This document shows, piece after piece, positions 27,801-35,873 of a DNA stretch of 64,000 bases. The translations under genes were made by a program, and so were the position numbers. The stretch lies in contig NZ_JACJOT010000018.1 in NCBI RefSeq assembly GCF_014695715.1, forward strand, positions 310,001 to 374,000, given 5' to 3'. The first letter of the stretch is position 1, and each line of letters opens with the position of its first letter. A model generated the notes under the pieces. The model made no database searches and had not been told where the DNA came from. It saw only the letters and a list, made by a program, of their open reading frames with translations. The DNA is from Microcoleus sp. FACHB-68. GTDB lineage: Bacteria > Cyanobacteriota > Cyanobacteriia > Cyanobacteriales > Oscillatoriaceae.

Positions 27801-30785
27801 GGGCTTGTTCTCTGCGGCGTTGTGGGCGATATTGAAGCCGGCTTTAAATTTGGTCAGCTTGCTTTAAATATATTGGCACGGTTCAACGCGATAGAATTAA
27901 AAGCTAGAATTTTCCAAATCGTTAATAGCTTTATCACCCATTGGAAGAAGGCAGTGAATGAAACATTGCCCCCCTTGCTAGAAGCTTATCAAAGTGGGCT
28001 GGAAACCGGCGATTTACAGTATGCTGCTTATTCGGCTTATGTTTACTGCTCCCGCGCTTATTTTAGTGGCCGGGATTTAGCAGTTTTTGAGAAAGAGATC
28101 GCGTCTTACAATGAAGCAATTTATCAACTCAAACAGGCAACGGCTCTTAACTATAATCAAATTTACGAGCAGGTGGTCTTAAACTTAACAAATTCCTCGG
28201 AAATTCCTTGGCGTTTAATGGGTAAAAGTTATAACGAGGAAACGAGGTTGCCGCTTCATCAGCAAGCAAATGATAGCACTGCTATGTGCGTGTTATATAT
28301 CAATAAACTTATTTTATGTTATTTATTTTATGAATACCGGCAAGCATTTGATAATGCCATTCTGGCAGAAAAATATATCGGAGGCGTTACCTCCACGATG
28401 CCGTATACGGTTTTCCACCTATACGATTCTTTGGCTCGAATTAGCGTATTAAATGAAGCCACGGAATCTGAAAAAAAGCGTCTTTGGCAAAAGGTGAACG
28501 CCAACCAAAAAAAGATGAAAAAGTGGGCGCATCATGCCCCAATGAATTATTTGCATAAATTTTATTTAGTAGAGGCAGAGCGCTGCCGGTTTCTCAGACG
28601 AAATGTGGAAGCAATGGACTATTATGATCGCGCCATTGCCCTCGCGAAAGAACATCAGTATATCAATGAAGAAGCGCTGGCTAACGAACTCGCAGCCAAA
28701 TTTTACTTCTCACAAGGCAAAGAAAAGCTAGCACAAGTTTATCTGACTGAAGCCTATTACTGCTACGCACGCTGGGGAGCTAAGGCAAAAATTGAAGACT
28801 TAGAAAAACGCTATCCTCAATTACTTGGCTTTATTTTTAATCGGAAAACAACTTTAAATAAAGGCGAGACAGTCTCTCAAATGACGGTAGGAACAATTAG
28901 CTCCTCCGGCACAGGTGTTTCAGAAGCTTTGGATCTGGCAACCGTTATTAAAGCCTCCCAAGCTCTCGCTAAGGAAATTCAACTCGATAACTTGCTTTCA
29001 AGTTTAATGCAAGTTGCTATCGAAAATGCCGGCGCTGAAAAAGGCGCTCTTATTCTGCAAAAATCCGGAGAGTTTTTGATAGAAGCGCAGGGAATTTGTG
29101 GACAATCTTTAGAAGCGGATTTAGCAGAGCAGGTGAAGCCGGCAACAGACAGCGCACAGGCAAAATCTACGCTAACTGTACTGCAATCAATTCCCCTTGA
29201 GTCTTGCCAAGAAATTCCGATTGCGCTGATCAATTATGTTTCGCGCACTCAAGAAACGCTCGTGCTTGATAATGCTGTAACAGAGAAAAATTTTGCAGCC
29301 GATCCTTATATCATTGAACATCAACCCAAATCAGTTTTATGCGTTCCTATTTTAACTCAAAATAAATTAATTGGGATTCTTTACTTAGAAAATAATTTAA
29401 CAACGGGTGCCTTTACTCCTGACAGATTGGAAGTGTTAAAAATTTTATCTTCCCAAGCTGCAATCTCTATTGAAAATGCCCAACTTTATTTAGCCGTTAA
29501 GGAAAGTGAGAGCCGGCTAACTCAATTTTTAGAAGCGCTGCCGGTGGGGGTGGGAATACTGGATAGCAGCGGCAAAGTTTACTATACCAATCGTACGGCT
29601 CAGCAGTTATTGGGTAAAGGCGTTATCCCGGAAACCACCAGCGAGAAAATTCCAGAAGTTTATAAAATTTGTATAGCCGGCACCAATCAGCAATATCCCG
29701 CTGAGCAATTGGCGGTTGTACGTGCCTTGAAAGGCGAAAGTGTGACAAATGCTGATATGGAAATTCATCTAGGCGATAAAATTATTCCCTTAGAAACTTG
29801 GGGAACGCCTATTTATGATGAAAAGGGCAATATTTCCTATGCGATTGTCGCCTTTCAAGACATTACAGAACGTAAAAAAGCAGAAGCAGAGCGAGCAAGA
29901 TTTACTGAGGAACTTGCTCAACTGAATTGCGATTTGAAACAAGCATTGGAGGTTGAATTAGAATTAACCGATGCAGCAGGACGTTTTGTGCCAAATGAAT
30001 TTTTATCTTTTCTGGGATATGAAAGTATTGTTGATGCTAAATTAGGCGATGCGGTGCAGAAGGAGATGTCGGTTTTATTTTCTGATATTCGTGATTTCAC
30101 CACACTTTCAGAAAGTATGACTCCGGAAAATAATTTTAAGTTTATCAATTCCTATCTTTCTCGCATGGAGCCGGTAATCATCGAAAATAATGGATTTATT
30201 GATAAATATATTGGCGATGCAATTATGGCTCTGTTTAGCGGCGGAGCAGATGATGCTGTGAAAGCAGCGATTTCGATGCTGCGCCGGCTTGTCACATACA
30301 ATCAACATCGGACATCTGTTGGCTATCTACCAATTCAGATTGGAATTGGCATCAACACCGGCTCTTTGATGTTGGGCACTGTTGGAGGACAAAATCGGAT
30401 GGATGGCACGGTGATCGGAGATGCAGTGAATTTAGCTTCTCGGATTGAGGGACTAACCAAAAATTATGGGGTATCGCTATTAATCACTCACCATACTTTT
30501 ATGGGTTTAGAAAATCCTGCTGATTATTGCTTTCGCGTCATTGATCGGGTAAAAGTTAAGGGCAAATCAGAAATGGTGTCAGTTTTTGAAATCTTTGATG
30601 CCGATCCGCCTGAAATTAAAGAAGCGAAGTTAGCGACAAAAACAGTGTTTGAACAAGCTTTAATATTCTACTATTTGCAAAATTTTAGTGAGGCAGCACA
30701 ATGCTTTCAAGATTGCTTGCGGATTAATCCACTGGATAAAGTGATTAAAACATATTTGGATCGGTGCCGGCAGCAAATCGTCTAG
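24825..30785 (+). CDS. Ser/Thr kinase-AAA ATPase-GAF-PAS-nucleotide cyclase fusion
   Basis: This is a 1986-residue cytosolic signalling protein. Order by approximate residue: protein kinase (5-270; VIKLLK, HKDIKPQN near 143, DFS near 164 instead of DFG, YMSPEQTGR, D(F)YSLG); AAA_16-type ATPase (Walker A GFSGIGKTA near 345, Walker B VIFLDDLQWAD near 470); a helical TPR-like region (700-1340); GAF (1368-1555); PAS (1560-1685) ending in FQDITERKK; class III cyclase (1746-1920); and a short TPR-like tail (FEQALIFYYLQNFSEAAQCF). The cyclase keeps both metal Asp residues (LFSDIRDF, YIGDAIM), the Lys of IDKYIGDA and the Asn/Arg of DAVNLASRIE, so it should be active, most likely on ATP. The family start VTLPGYRVTEKI fixes the ATG at 24825. 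The glycine-poor P-loop and DFS are usual in this cyanobacterial kinase family. It would couple phosphorylation to cyclic nucleotide; substrates are unknown. Confidence 0.93.
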   Translation: MVTLPGYRVTEKIYDGSRTLVYRALRDSDRTPVVIKLLKTDYPTFTELVQFRNQYTIAKNLNLPGIVQPISLESYRNSFALIMEDFGGISLKEYVTHLRENCLNDSFLDQAKDCALSLPMGEFLNIAVAIVRTLEGLYHNRIIHKDIKPQNILINPETKQVKIIDFSISSLLPRETQEIQNPNVLEGTLAYMSPEQTGRMNRGIDYRTDFYSLGVTFYELLSGQLPFQSSDPMELVHCHIARQPAPAIELNPAIPQMVNDIIMKLMAKTAEDRYQSAFGLRYDLEICLQQWETTGSISQFTLGQRDISDRFFISEQLYGREAEVKALLAAFERVSKGTTEMMLVAGFSGIGKTAVVNEVHKPIVRQRGYFISGKFDQFKRNIPFSALVQAFQNLMGQLLTESAGSLQEWKAKILSALGENAQVIIDVIPQLEKIIGQQPALPELAPAAAQNRFNLLFGKFIRIFTIKEHPLVIFLDDLQWADSASLKLMQLLMTEAMAGGTPVSQHLLVIGAYRDNEVSPAHPLMLTLEEMRSAGAKVNQITLAPLDGNHINCLIADTLSCPSERALPLTALVLNKTKGNPFFTNQFLKSLYQDGLISFDFNYGYWQCDIAKVTALTVSDDVVEFMALQLKKLPDATQAVLKLAACIGNSFDLATLAIVREKSLVETATDLWKALQEGLVLPISEVYKFFQETDNISALKAINLKDNLSAGSDTESKGAVLYKFLHDRVQQAAYFLIPETEKQATHLKIGQLLLSGTPVKEQEEKIFDIVNQLNIGAGLISAQTKRDELAQLNLIAGRKAKASTAYNAAVRYLTAAIELLAADSWKSQYELTLALYVEAAEAAYLNTDFEGMEQLVQMVLQQAKTVLDRVKVYEVKMLACVARNQLIETVKIGLQVLKLLEVNLPENPTKLNVILGLLKTKRALFGKRIEDLINLPEMTDPTKLAAMRILSTASTSAYFAVPTLLPLIVFKQINLSLKYGNASSSAYAYVGYGLVLCGVVGDIEAGFKFGQLALNILARFNAIELKARIFQIVNSFITHWKKAVNETLPPLLEAYQSGLETGDLQYAAYSAYVYCSRAYFSGRDLAVFEKEIASYNEAIYQLKQATALNYNQIYEQVVLNLTNSSEIPWRLMGKSYNEETRLPLHQQANDSTAMCVLYINKLILCYLFYEYRQAFDNAILAEKYIGGVTSTMPYTVFHLYDSLARISVLNEATESEKKRLWQKVNANQKKMKKWAHHAPMNYLHKFYLVEAERCRFLRRNVEAMDYYDRAIALAKEHQYINEEALANELAAKFYFSQGKEKLAQVYLTEAYYCYARWGAKAKIEDLEKRYPQLLGFIFNRKTTLNKGETVSQMTVGTISSSGTGVSEALDLATVIKASQALAKEIQLDNLLSSLMQVAIENAGAEKGALILQKSGEFLIEAQGICGQSLEADLAEQVKPATDSAQAKSTLTVLQSIPLESCQEIPIALINYVSRTQETLVLDNAVTEKNFAADPYIIEHQPKSVLCVPILTQNKLIGILYLENNLTTGAFTPDRLEVLKILSSQAAISIENAQLYLAVKESESRLTQFLEALPVGVGILDSSGKVYYTNRTAQQLLGKGVIPETTSEKIPEVYKICIAGTNQQYPAEQLAVVRALKGESVTNADMEIHLGDKIIPLETWGTPIYDEKGNISYAIVAFQDITERKKAEAERARFTEELAQLNCDLKQALEVELELTDAAGRFVPNEFLSFLGYESIVDAKLGDAVQKEMSVLFSDIRDFTTLSESMTPENNFKFINSYLSRMEPVIIENNGFIDKYIGDAIMALFSGGADDAVKAAISMLRRLVTYNQHRTSVGYLPIQIGIGINTGSLMLGTVGGQNRMDGTVIGDAVNLASRIEGLTKNYGVSLLITHHTFMGLENPADYCFRVIDRVKVKGKSEMVSVFEIFDADPPEIKEAKLATKTVFEQALIFYYLQNFSEAAQCFQDCLRINPLDKVIKTYLDRCRQQIV

Positions 30786-30821
30786 GGTTTTATGAATAGA
30801 TTTTTGGATAATATTTTTTTA

Positions 30822-30852
30822 ACCACAGATAAACACAGATAAACACAGATAG
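30822..30852. repeat. ACACAGATAA tandem repeat
   Basis: Three successive copies of a 10-base unit (aaccacagat, aaacacagat, aaacacagat) lie after the kinase-cyclase stop. The related inverted-sense unit (atctgcgttt) occurs at 34677-34788. It is a low-complexity intergenic repeat family of this genome. Confidence 0.6.
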
Positions 30853-30914
30853 GTTAAGGGTTGGGGTCAAAACAAGTGGTTAATTGGAGGCTTTGTCAGG
30901 GCGTTTAATGATTT

Positions 30915-31808
30915 TTATTTTTGTTGAGTAACTTCTACATAAATATGCTCTAAGCGCACCGGCATTCGGGCGATTGAATCTAGAGGAATTCCATCAAACC
31001 GAGCGAGAATTTCTTTAAGTTCTAATTGTTCGGGGAGCCAAAAAGCGAGATCATTACCATAGCGCCGGCAGGTAAATCCCCATTCCTCTGCACGCGCGAT
31101 TGCCGCCTCCTCATCAGGTGTTTGCACTGTAACAATTTCCTGCGCTGGAATTCGCTGCCGCAATTCCTCTAAACTGCCTTCAGCTAAGATTTTTCCGCCT
31201 TTAAGAATTCCAATGCGTTGACAAAGCCGCTCTGCTTCATCTAATAAATGAGTAGTCAATAATACAGTAATTCCCTGACTTTTTAAACGCCGAATTAAAT
31301 CCCAGATTTCGTAACGCGCTTCAATATCTAAACCTGTTGTCGGTTCATCGAGAATCACTAACTTAGGATTATGCGCCAAGGCAACTGCAATATTGAGCCG
31401 GCGCTTCATTCCTCCACTCAGCGTTTCTACCGGACTTTTCGCCCGATCTGCTAAACCTACAGCTTCTAAACAAGCTTTGACTTGTTGATGCCGGCTCTCA
31501 CTTCTTATTCCATAAATTTTAGCAAAAAAATTGAGATTTTCTTCACACGTTAAGCTTTTATAAAGCAAGTTTTCTTGAGGCGCGACACCGATCAGTAATT
31601 TCGTTTCTTCCGAAGCCGGCAGATTATTAATTAAAATCAAACCGCTATCCGGTTGCAGCAAATTACAAAGAATATTAATCGTTGTCGTTTTACCGGCACC
31701 ATTTGGCCCTAACAACCCATAAATTTCTCCCGGTAAAATATGCAGCGTCAAATCCTGAAGAACTTCTCGCTTCCCGTAAGACTTACATAACTTCTTAATT
31801 TGCAACAC
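30915..31808 (-). CDS. ABC-2 type transporter ATP-binding protein
   Basis: This is a 297-residue ATPase subunit of an ABC exporter. Its marks are Walker A GPNGAGKTT, Q-loop VAPQENLLY, signature LSGGMKRRLN, Walker B KLVILDEPTTGLD, and H-loop TTHLLDEAERL. A C-terminal domain of about 85 residues (VTVQTPDEEAAIARAEEWG...) is typical of DrrA/NatA/CcmA-like exporters. It runs on the minus strand downstream of its permease gene, separated by 64 bases that include a 7-base tandem repeat. The likely complex is a dimer of this subunit with a dimer of the permease at 31873. The substrate is unknown; the divergent position next to the Rieske carotenoid-type genes suggests, but does not show, a link. Confidence 0.93.
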   Translation of the reverse strand: MLQIKKLCKSYGKREVLQDLTLHILPGEIYGLLGPNGAGKTTTINILCNLLQPDSGLILINNLPASEETKLLIGVAPQENLLYKSLTCEENLNFFAKIYGIRSESRHQQVKACLEAVGLADRAKSPVETLSGGMKRRLNIAVALAHNPKLVILDEPTTGLDIEARYEIWDLIRRLKSQGITVLLTTHLLDEAERLCQRIGILKGGKILAEGSLEELRQRIPAQEIVTVQTPDEEAAIARAEEWGFTCRRYGNDLAFWLPEQLELKEILARFDGIPLDSIARMPVRLEHIYVEVTQQK

Positions 31809-31832
31809 TATTTTATCCTTACCTCAATTACC

Positions 31833-31866
31833 ATGCCCCATGCCCCATGCCCCATGCCCCATGCCC
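31833..31866. repeat. ATGCCCC heptanucleotide tandem repeat (STRR)
   Basis: Four full copies and one partial copy of the seven-base unit atgcccc lie between the ABC permease and ATPase genes. This is the CCCCATG class of short tandemly repeated repetitive sequence known from filamentous cyanobacteria. A second cluster of the same class is at 61912-61971 on the opposite strand. Confidence 0.9.
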
Positions 31867-31872
31867 AATTAA

Positions 31873-32646
31873 TCATAACCTTCTCTCAACACTCAACATT
31901 CGCCGATAAGATAACCATCCCCCCCCGATCATCAAAACAGCAAACACAGATAAAAACCAAAAATGTCCGGCAATTTCTTCTAACCCATCACCGCCGGCAG
32001 CCACACCCAGCAGTGCCTCATTCATGTGATAAATCGGATTAAACTTGGCAATTTCCAGCAATTTATCTGGAAACAAAGATGAGGGTAAAAACGCACCTCC
32101 CAAAATTAACAAAGGCACCCCAAATGTCGCAACCAAAGCATTCACATCCTCAGTTCGTCGCGCAAATTGCGTGCCGAGAATAAACCCAACTCCCACATAG
32201 GAAATTATACTGAGTAAAATAATGATTGCTCCCAACAGAAGTGAACCCTGAAATTGAGCTTGCCAAAATGCCGCAATCGTGTACACCAAAAGCGTTTGAC
32301 CCATAGCAATGCAGCTATGAGCAACAAAAATGCCTAAAAAATACGAAGTGCCGCTGAGGGGAGAGATAAACAAGCGCTTGAGCGTGTGCTGTTCGCGTTC
32401 TGCCACCACAGTTGACACCGTGCCTCCCAGGCAACTGAAAAACAGCGCAGCGCCCACCAGCGTTGACGGCGCGGCACTTTCAAAAGCTTGAGCCATTGAC
32501 AGCTTGGCTCGTTCTGCCAGAATAAAACCGTTAAGTAGCAGCACAGAAACCGGAAAAATCGCCCAAAAAATCAGACTGCGTCGCCGGCGCAACAGTTCTA
32601 TCAGGATGCGTTGTGCAACGGCAACAGTTTCACGCCAGTATTTCAT
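31873..32646 (-). CDS. ABC-2 type transporter permease
   Basis: This is a 257-residue integral membrane subunit with about six membrane segments: SLIFWAIFPVSVLLLNGFIL, GAALFFSCLGGTVSTVV, FLGIFVAHSCIAMGQTLL, LLGAIIILLSIISYVGVGFIL, VATFGVPLLILGGAFL and HFWFLSVFAVLMIGGGWL. The cytoplasmic motif EREQHTLKRLFISPLSG after the second segment is the ABC-2 coupling-helix signature. It is the first gene of the pair and is probably co-transcribed with the ATPase. Its start lies only 23 bases from the start of the divergent FAD/Rieske gene, so the two promoters must overlap the coding starts. Confidence 0.92.
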   Translation of the reverse strand: MKYWRETVAVAQRILIELLRRRRSLIFWAIFPVSVLLLNGFILAERAKLSMAQAFESAAPSTLVGAALFFSCLGGTVSTVVAEREQHTLKRLFISPLSGTSYFLGIFVAHSCIAMGQTLLVYTIAAFWQAQFQGSLLLGAIIILLSIISYVGVGFILGTQFARRTEDVNALVATFGVPLLILGGAFLPSSLFPDKLLEIAKFNPIYHMNEALLGVAAGGDGLEEIAGHFWFLSVFAVLMIGGGWLSYRRMLSVERRL

Positions 32647-32669
32647 GTGAGGAGTTAGCTAAGTCGTTC

Positions 32670-34619
32670 ATGAGTCAATTATCAAGGTACGCGCTATCGC
32701 ACCCAATCTCGCGACGCACCCTATTTAAGATGTTTGGTGTCGGTGCCGCTGCCGGCTTAGTGGGCTACTCCCGCTTCTCAAAACCCCAACCGGCAGTATT
32801 TCAGCAAGATACCCTAGATTTGCCGCGCTGGGTCAATCGTCCCAAAAGCGTTGTTGTGGTGGGCGCTGGACTGGCTGGGCTGGCTTGCGCCTATGAACTC
32901 AGCCAGAGAGGGTTTAAGGTGACGCTGCTGGAGCGATCGCCACAACTGGGGGGCAAAATCGCCAGTTGGCCCATTGAGGCTGCCGGTGAAACATTTATGA
33001 TGGAACACGGCTTCCACGGCTTTTTCCCCCAATATTACAACTTAAAAAGCCTTGTGGAAGAACTCAGCATTACTGAAAATTTTGTTGATTTGAAGATGTA
33101 CTCGGTGGTTTTCCGAGATAACAAATATCAACCAGAAGTCTTTCGTCCCAGCCGTTCTGCTTTTCCTTGGAATATCGTTGATTTAGCAGTTGCTTCCCCC
33201 AACCGGCTGCGCTGGGGAATTAATCTCACCAAGCCGGCACATTGGCAAGTTTTTCGAGCAATTGCCGGTTTTCATCCCCAAAAAACGTTCCAGCGTCTCG
33301 ACAATTTATCCGTTGCTGACTGGGTTGAGAAAGATTTTCCTCAAGGCTTATATGACTTATATTTTCTCCCCTTTGCCAAATCTAGTTTGAATGCACCGGA
33401 TCAAATGAGTGTGGGGGAATTAATGCAGTTTTTCCACTTCTACTTTTTTGGCAATCCAGAAGGGTTGGCTTTTAACGGAACCAAGCAAGATATGGGCACT
33501 TCGCTAGTGCAACCGATTGCTAGCGCAATTAAACAGCAATCAGGCGAAATTATCACCGGCGCAACAGTGAGTAACATTCACTGGAAAGAAGGGCAAATTG
33601 ATTCAATTAGCTATAACACCGGCACCGCTGGAAATTCTGTTCCTTTTTGGGCAAATCGCAATCCTTTGCTAGCCGGTGGACAGATGGAATATTACGGTGC
33701 CGGCGACCGAGTTTTTGCTACCAAAGTTAAAAGTAAAGAAGCCATTTCTCTCACCTGCACACACCAAGGTTGTACTATTCAACCTCAAGCCGATGGGGAA
33801 TTTCACTGTCCCTGTCACGGTGCCGTTTTTGATAGCAATGGCAAAGTCATAAAAGGGCCGGCAGAGCGAGATTTACCGCGATTTAAAGTCGTAGAACGTG
33901 AAGAAGATCGCGTGCAGTTAGTCGCAACGAAGAACCCTAAACTTCCCGCTAATAACGAAAAAACCATTGAAGCAGATTACTATGTTTTAGCAACCGATGT
34001 ACCCGGAGTGCAACATTTGTTCACTCGGATGACAGGTGAAGTGAATGAGCCGGTACGCAATCAAATTGAAAAATTAGCCATTGCCGATCCCTTTGCCGTC
34101 GCCCGTTTCTGGTTTGATCGTGATTTTGAATGGGAACATAGCTGGTTTACATCCTTATCTGGTTATCAGCTAACCGATAGCATTACGCTTTACCACAAAA
34201 TTCAGGAACAATTTATCGAATGGCATCAAAAAACCGGCGGTAGTGTCGTAGAGTTACACGCTTACTGCTACAAAGAAAAACAATTTCCTAATCAGCAAAC
34301 CTTACTCGCCACATTTGAACAAGAATTGTATGAAATCGTGCCGGTGCTTAAGGAAGCCAATTTATTGCACCGAGAATTAGTCAATCAAAAGAACTTCTCC
34401 GGTTATCCACCGGGAAGTTATGCCCAACGCCCAGAAACCAGCACAGAAGTTGCTAATTTAATCTTTGCCGGTGATTGGGTAAAAATGCCATTTCCCTGCG
34501 GCTTAATGGAACGCGCCGTCAGCAGTGGATTACTGGCAGCGAATGCCATTTTGCATCAAGAAAGTTTACAGAGAAGAACCCTTTTATCTGTAAATCCAGA
34601 GGGGGTGTTGCAGATTTGA
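32670..34619 (+). CDS. Tat-signal FAD-dependent oxidoreductase with internal Rieske domain (CruE/CrtU-like)
   Basis: This is a 649-residue flavoprotein. Residues 13-32 carry a twin-arginine signal (SRRTLFKMFGVGAAAGLVG). The FAD site begins at about 48 (VVVVGAGLAGLACAYELSQRG, then E at the strand end). The body resembles carotenoid desaturases (GGKIASWP, EHGFHGFFPQYYNL), and the C-terminal FAD motif reads IFAGDWVKMPFPCGLMERAVSSGLLAAN. A [2Fe-2S] Rieske motif near 363-382 (CTHQGC...CPCHGA) interrupts the flavin domain. It includes the two extra cysteines of cytochrome-bc-type Rieske proteins. From established knowledge, beta-carotene desaturase/methyltransferases of the CrtU/CruE group combine these domains, so a role in aromatic carotenoid (for example synechoxanthin) synthesis is inferred. 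The Met at 32670 is chosen as the start of the Tat peptide; a start at 32613 is possible. The next gene is a Rieske oxygenase. Confidence 0.75.
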   Translation: MSQLSRYALSHPISRRTLFKMFGVGAAAGLVGYSRFSKPQPAVFQQDTLDLPRWVNRPKSVVVVGAGLAGLACAYELSQRGFKVTLLERSPQLGGKIASWPIEAAGETFMMEHGFHGFFPQYYNLKSLVEELSITENFVDLKMYSVVFRDNKYQPEVFRPSRSAFPWNIVDLAVASPNRLRWGINLTKPAHWQVFRAIAGFHPQKTFQRLDNLSVADWVEKDFPQGLYDLYFLPFAKSSLNAPDQMSVGELMQFFHFYFFGNPEGLAFNGTKQDMGTSLVQPIASAIKQQSGEIITGATVSNIHWKEGQIDSISYNTGTAGNSVPFWANRNPLLAGGQMEYYGAGDRVFATKVKSKEAISLTCTHQGCTIQPQADGEFHCPCHGAVFDSNGKVIKGPAERDLPRFKVVEREEDRVQLVATKNPKLPANNEKTIEADYYVLATDVPGVQHLFTRMTGEVNEPVRNQIEKLAIADPFAVARFWFDRDFEWEHSWFTSLSGYQLTDSITLYHKIQEQFIEWHQKTGGSVVELHAYCYKEKQFPNQQTLLATFEQELYEIVPVLKEANLLHRELVNQKNFSGYPPGSYAQRPETSTEVANLIFAGDWVKMPFPCGLMERAVSSGLLAANAILHQESLQRRTLLSVNPEGVLQI

Positions 34620-34659
34620 AAATCACTTCCTATTAAACAATAAAACCACAACCCCTCGA

Positions 34660-34788
34660 AATCCATCCTGACTTCATCTGCGTTTATCTGCGTGCATCTG
34701 CGGTTAAAAAAATAGAAATCCCTAACCCCCACCCAAAATCCATCCTGACTTCATCTGCGTTTATCTGCGTGCATCTGCGGTTAAAAAA
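34660..34788. repeat. 52-base direct repeat
   Basis: Two identical 52-base copies (34660-34711 and 34737-34788) lie 77 bases apart. Each begins aatccatcctgacttc and ends tgcggttaaaaaa, and each is itself built from atctgcgt-type units. They fill most of the 195-base gap between the two Rieske genes. Confidence 0.85.
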
Positions 34789-34814
34789 TCAAAAATCAAT
34801 AGACAACTAAGCGT

Positions 34815-35873
34815 ATGCCCATTCCTTCCCCAACCACCCAAAAACAGAATACCCGGCAACTAGAAATTAACCCAAATCACTGGTATATCGTCGCCCTCAG
34901 CAAAGAAGTTAAAACCCAGCCGGCAAGTATTACCCTTTGGAATCAACCCATCGTGTTATTCCGAGACAACACCGGCACCATTCACGCCCTAGAAGATCGC
35001 TGCCCTCACCGGCACGTTAAACTTAGCCACGGTCGAATTATTAACAACTCCTTAGAATGTGCTTATCACGGATGGCAATTTAAATCAAATGGTGAATGTG
35101 CCGCAGTCCCCTATTTAGCAGAAAACCAAAAATTACCAAATTGCAAAATTCGCCGCTATCCTGTTAAAGAGCAAAACGGGTTTATTTGGCTTTTTCCTGG
35201 AGAGGAAACCCTTGCAGAAAAAGTTTTTCCCTTAGATATTCCAGAGTGGGAACACCTCAATTACATCGCCACCGTTTCCCTTATAAACTGCAACGCTCAT
35301 TACTCCTTCTTGATAGAAAATCTGATGGATATGTATCACGGACATCTACATCAAGATTGGCAAGCTTGGACAGCAGCAGTTCTCGAAAATATCGAAGAAG
35401 ATGAAAACCACGTAACCGCGTACTATCAAGCGCAAAGCTATTACAAGATCGATAAAATTTGGTCAATTTCTCAGCTATTTATTCCAGCGTTACGCCGGCT
35501 TCACCCCGAACCCTTGGATGTCAGCTACATTTACCCCCATTGGGTATCAACATTAGGACAAGACTTTAAAATATATTGTTTGCTTTGTCCGGTTAGTCAA
35601 ACAGCAACCCGTGCTTATTTAATCCATTTCACATCTTTAAATGCCTTTTGGCGATTGCACAAGCTGCCGGTAGCGTTTCGCCGGCTTGTGAAAGATAGTC
35701 TTTTCGGTTCAGCCCAAAAATTACTCGATGGATTAGTGCGTCAAGATGTGCAAATGATTGAGGAGGAACAGCAGGCATATCTTAATCATCCAGAAAGACG
35801 GAGTTATGAATTAAATCCTGCCTTAGTGAGTGTTCAACGCCTGATGCAAAATCAAGCACAAAAAGTAGAGTAA
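34815..35873 (+). CDS. Rieske non-heme iron oxygenase (PaO/CruH-like)
   Basis: This is a 352-residue oxygenase. The N-terminal Rieske domain has CPHRHVKLSHG and CAYHGWQF (C-x-H...C-x2-H, residues about 63-85). The catalytic domain has the mononuclear iron motif ENLMDMYHGHLH near 174-185, then the usual bridging region. Such enzymes hydroxylate or oxidise hydrophobic substrates (pheophorbide a, choline, carotenoids). It follows the FAD/Rieske gene by 195 bases on the same strand. In the synechoxanthin pathway, CruE is followed biochemically by the Rieske protein CruH, which oxidises the ring methyl group; by that parallel this is a CruH candidate. Chlorophyll catabolism is the main alternative. 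No strong ribosome binding site is seen before the ATG. Confidence 0.75.
   Translation: MPIPSPTTQKQNTRQLEINPNHWYIVALSKEVKTQPASITLWNQPIVLFRDNTGTIHALEDRCPHRHVKLSHGRIINNSLECAYHGWQFKSNGECAAVPYLAENQKLPNCKIRRYPVKEQNGFIWLFPGEETLAEKVFPLDIPEWEHLNYIATVSLINCNAHYSFLIENLMDMYHGHLHQDWQAWTAAVLENIEEDENHVTAYYQAQSYYKIDKIWSISQLFIPALRRLHPEPLDVSYIYPHWVSTLGQDFKIYCLLCPVSQTATRAYLIHFTSLNAFWRLHKLPVAFRRLVKDSLFGSAQKLLDGLVRQDVQMIEEEQQAYLNHPERRSYELNPALVSVQRLMQNQAQKVE

Noticed and set aside
34660-34788. CRISPR array
   Set aside because: Only two direct copies of a 52-base unit with a short non-variable spacer, and no cas genes in the window; it is a simple duplication.
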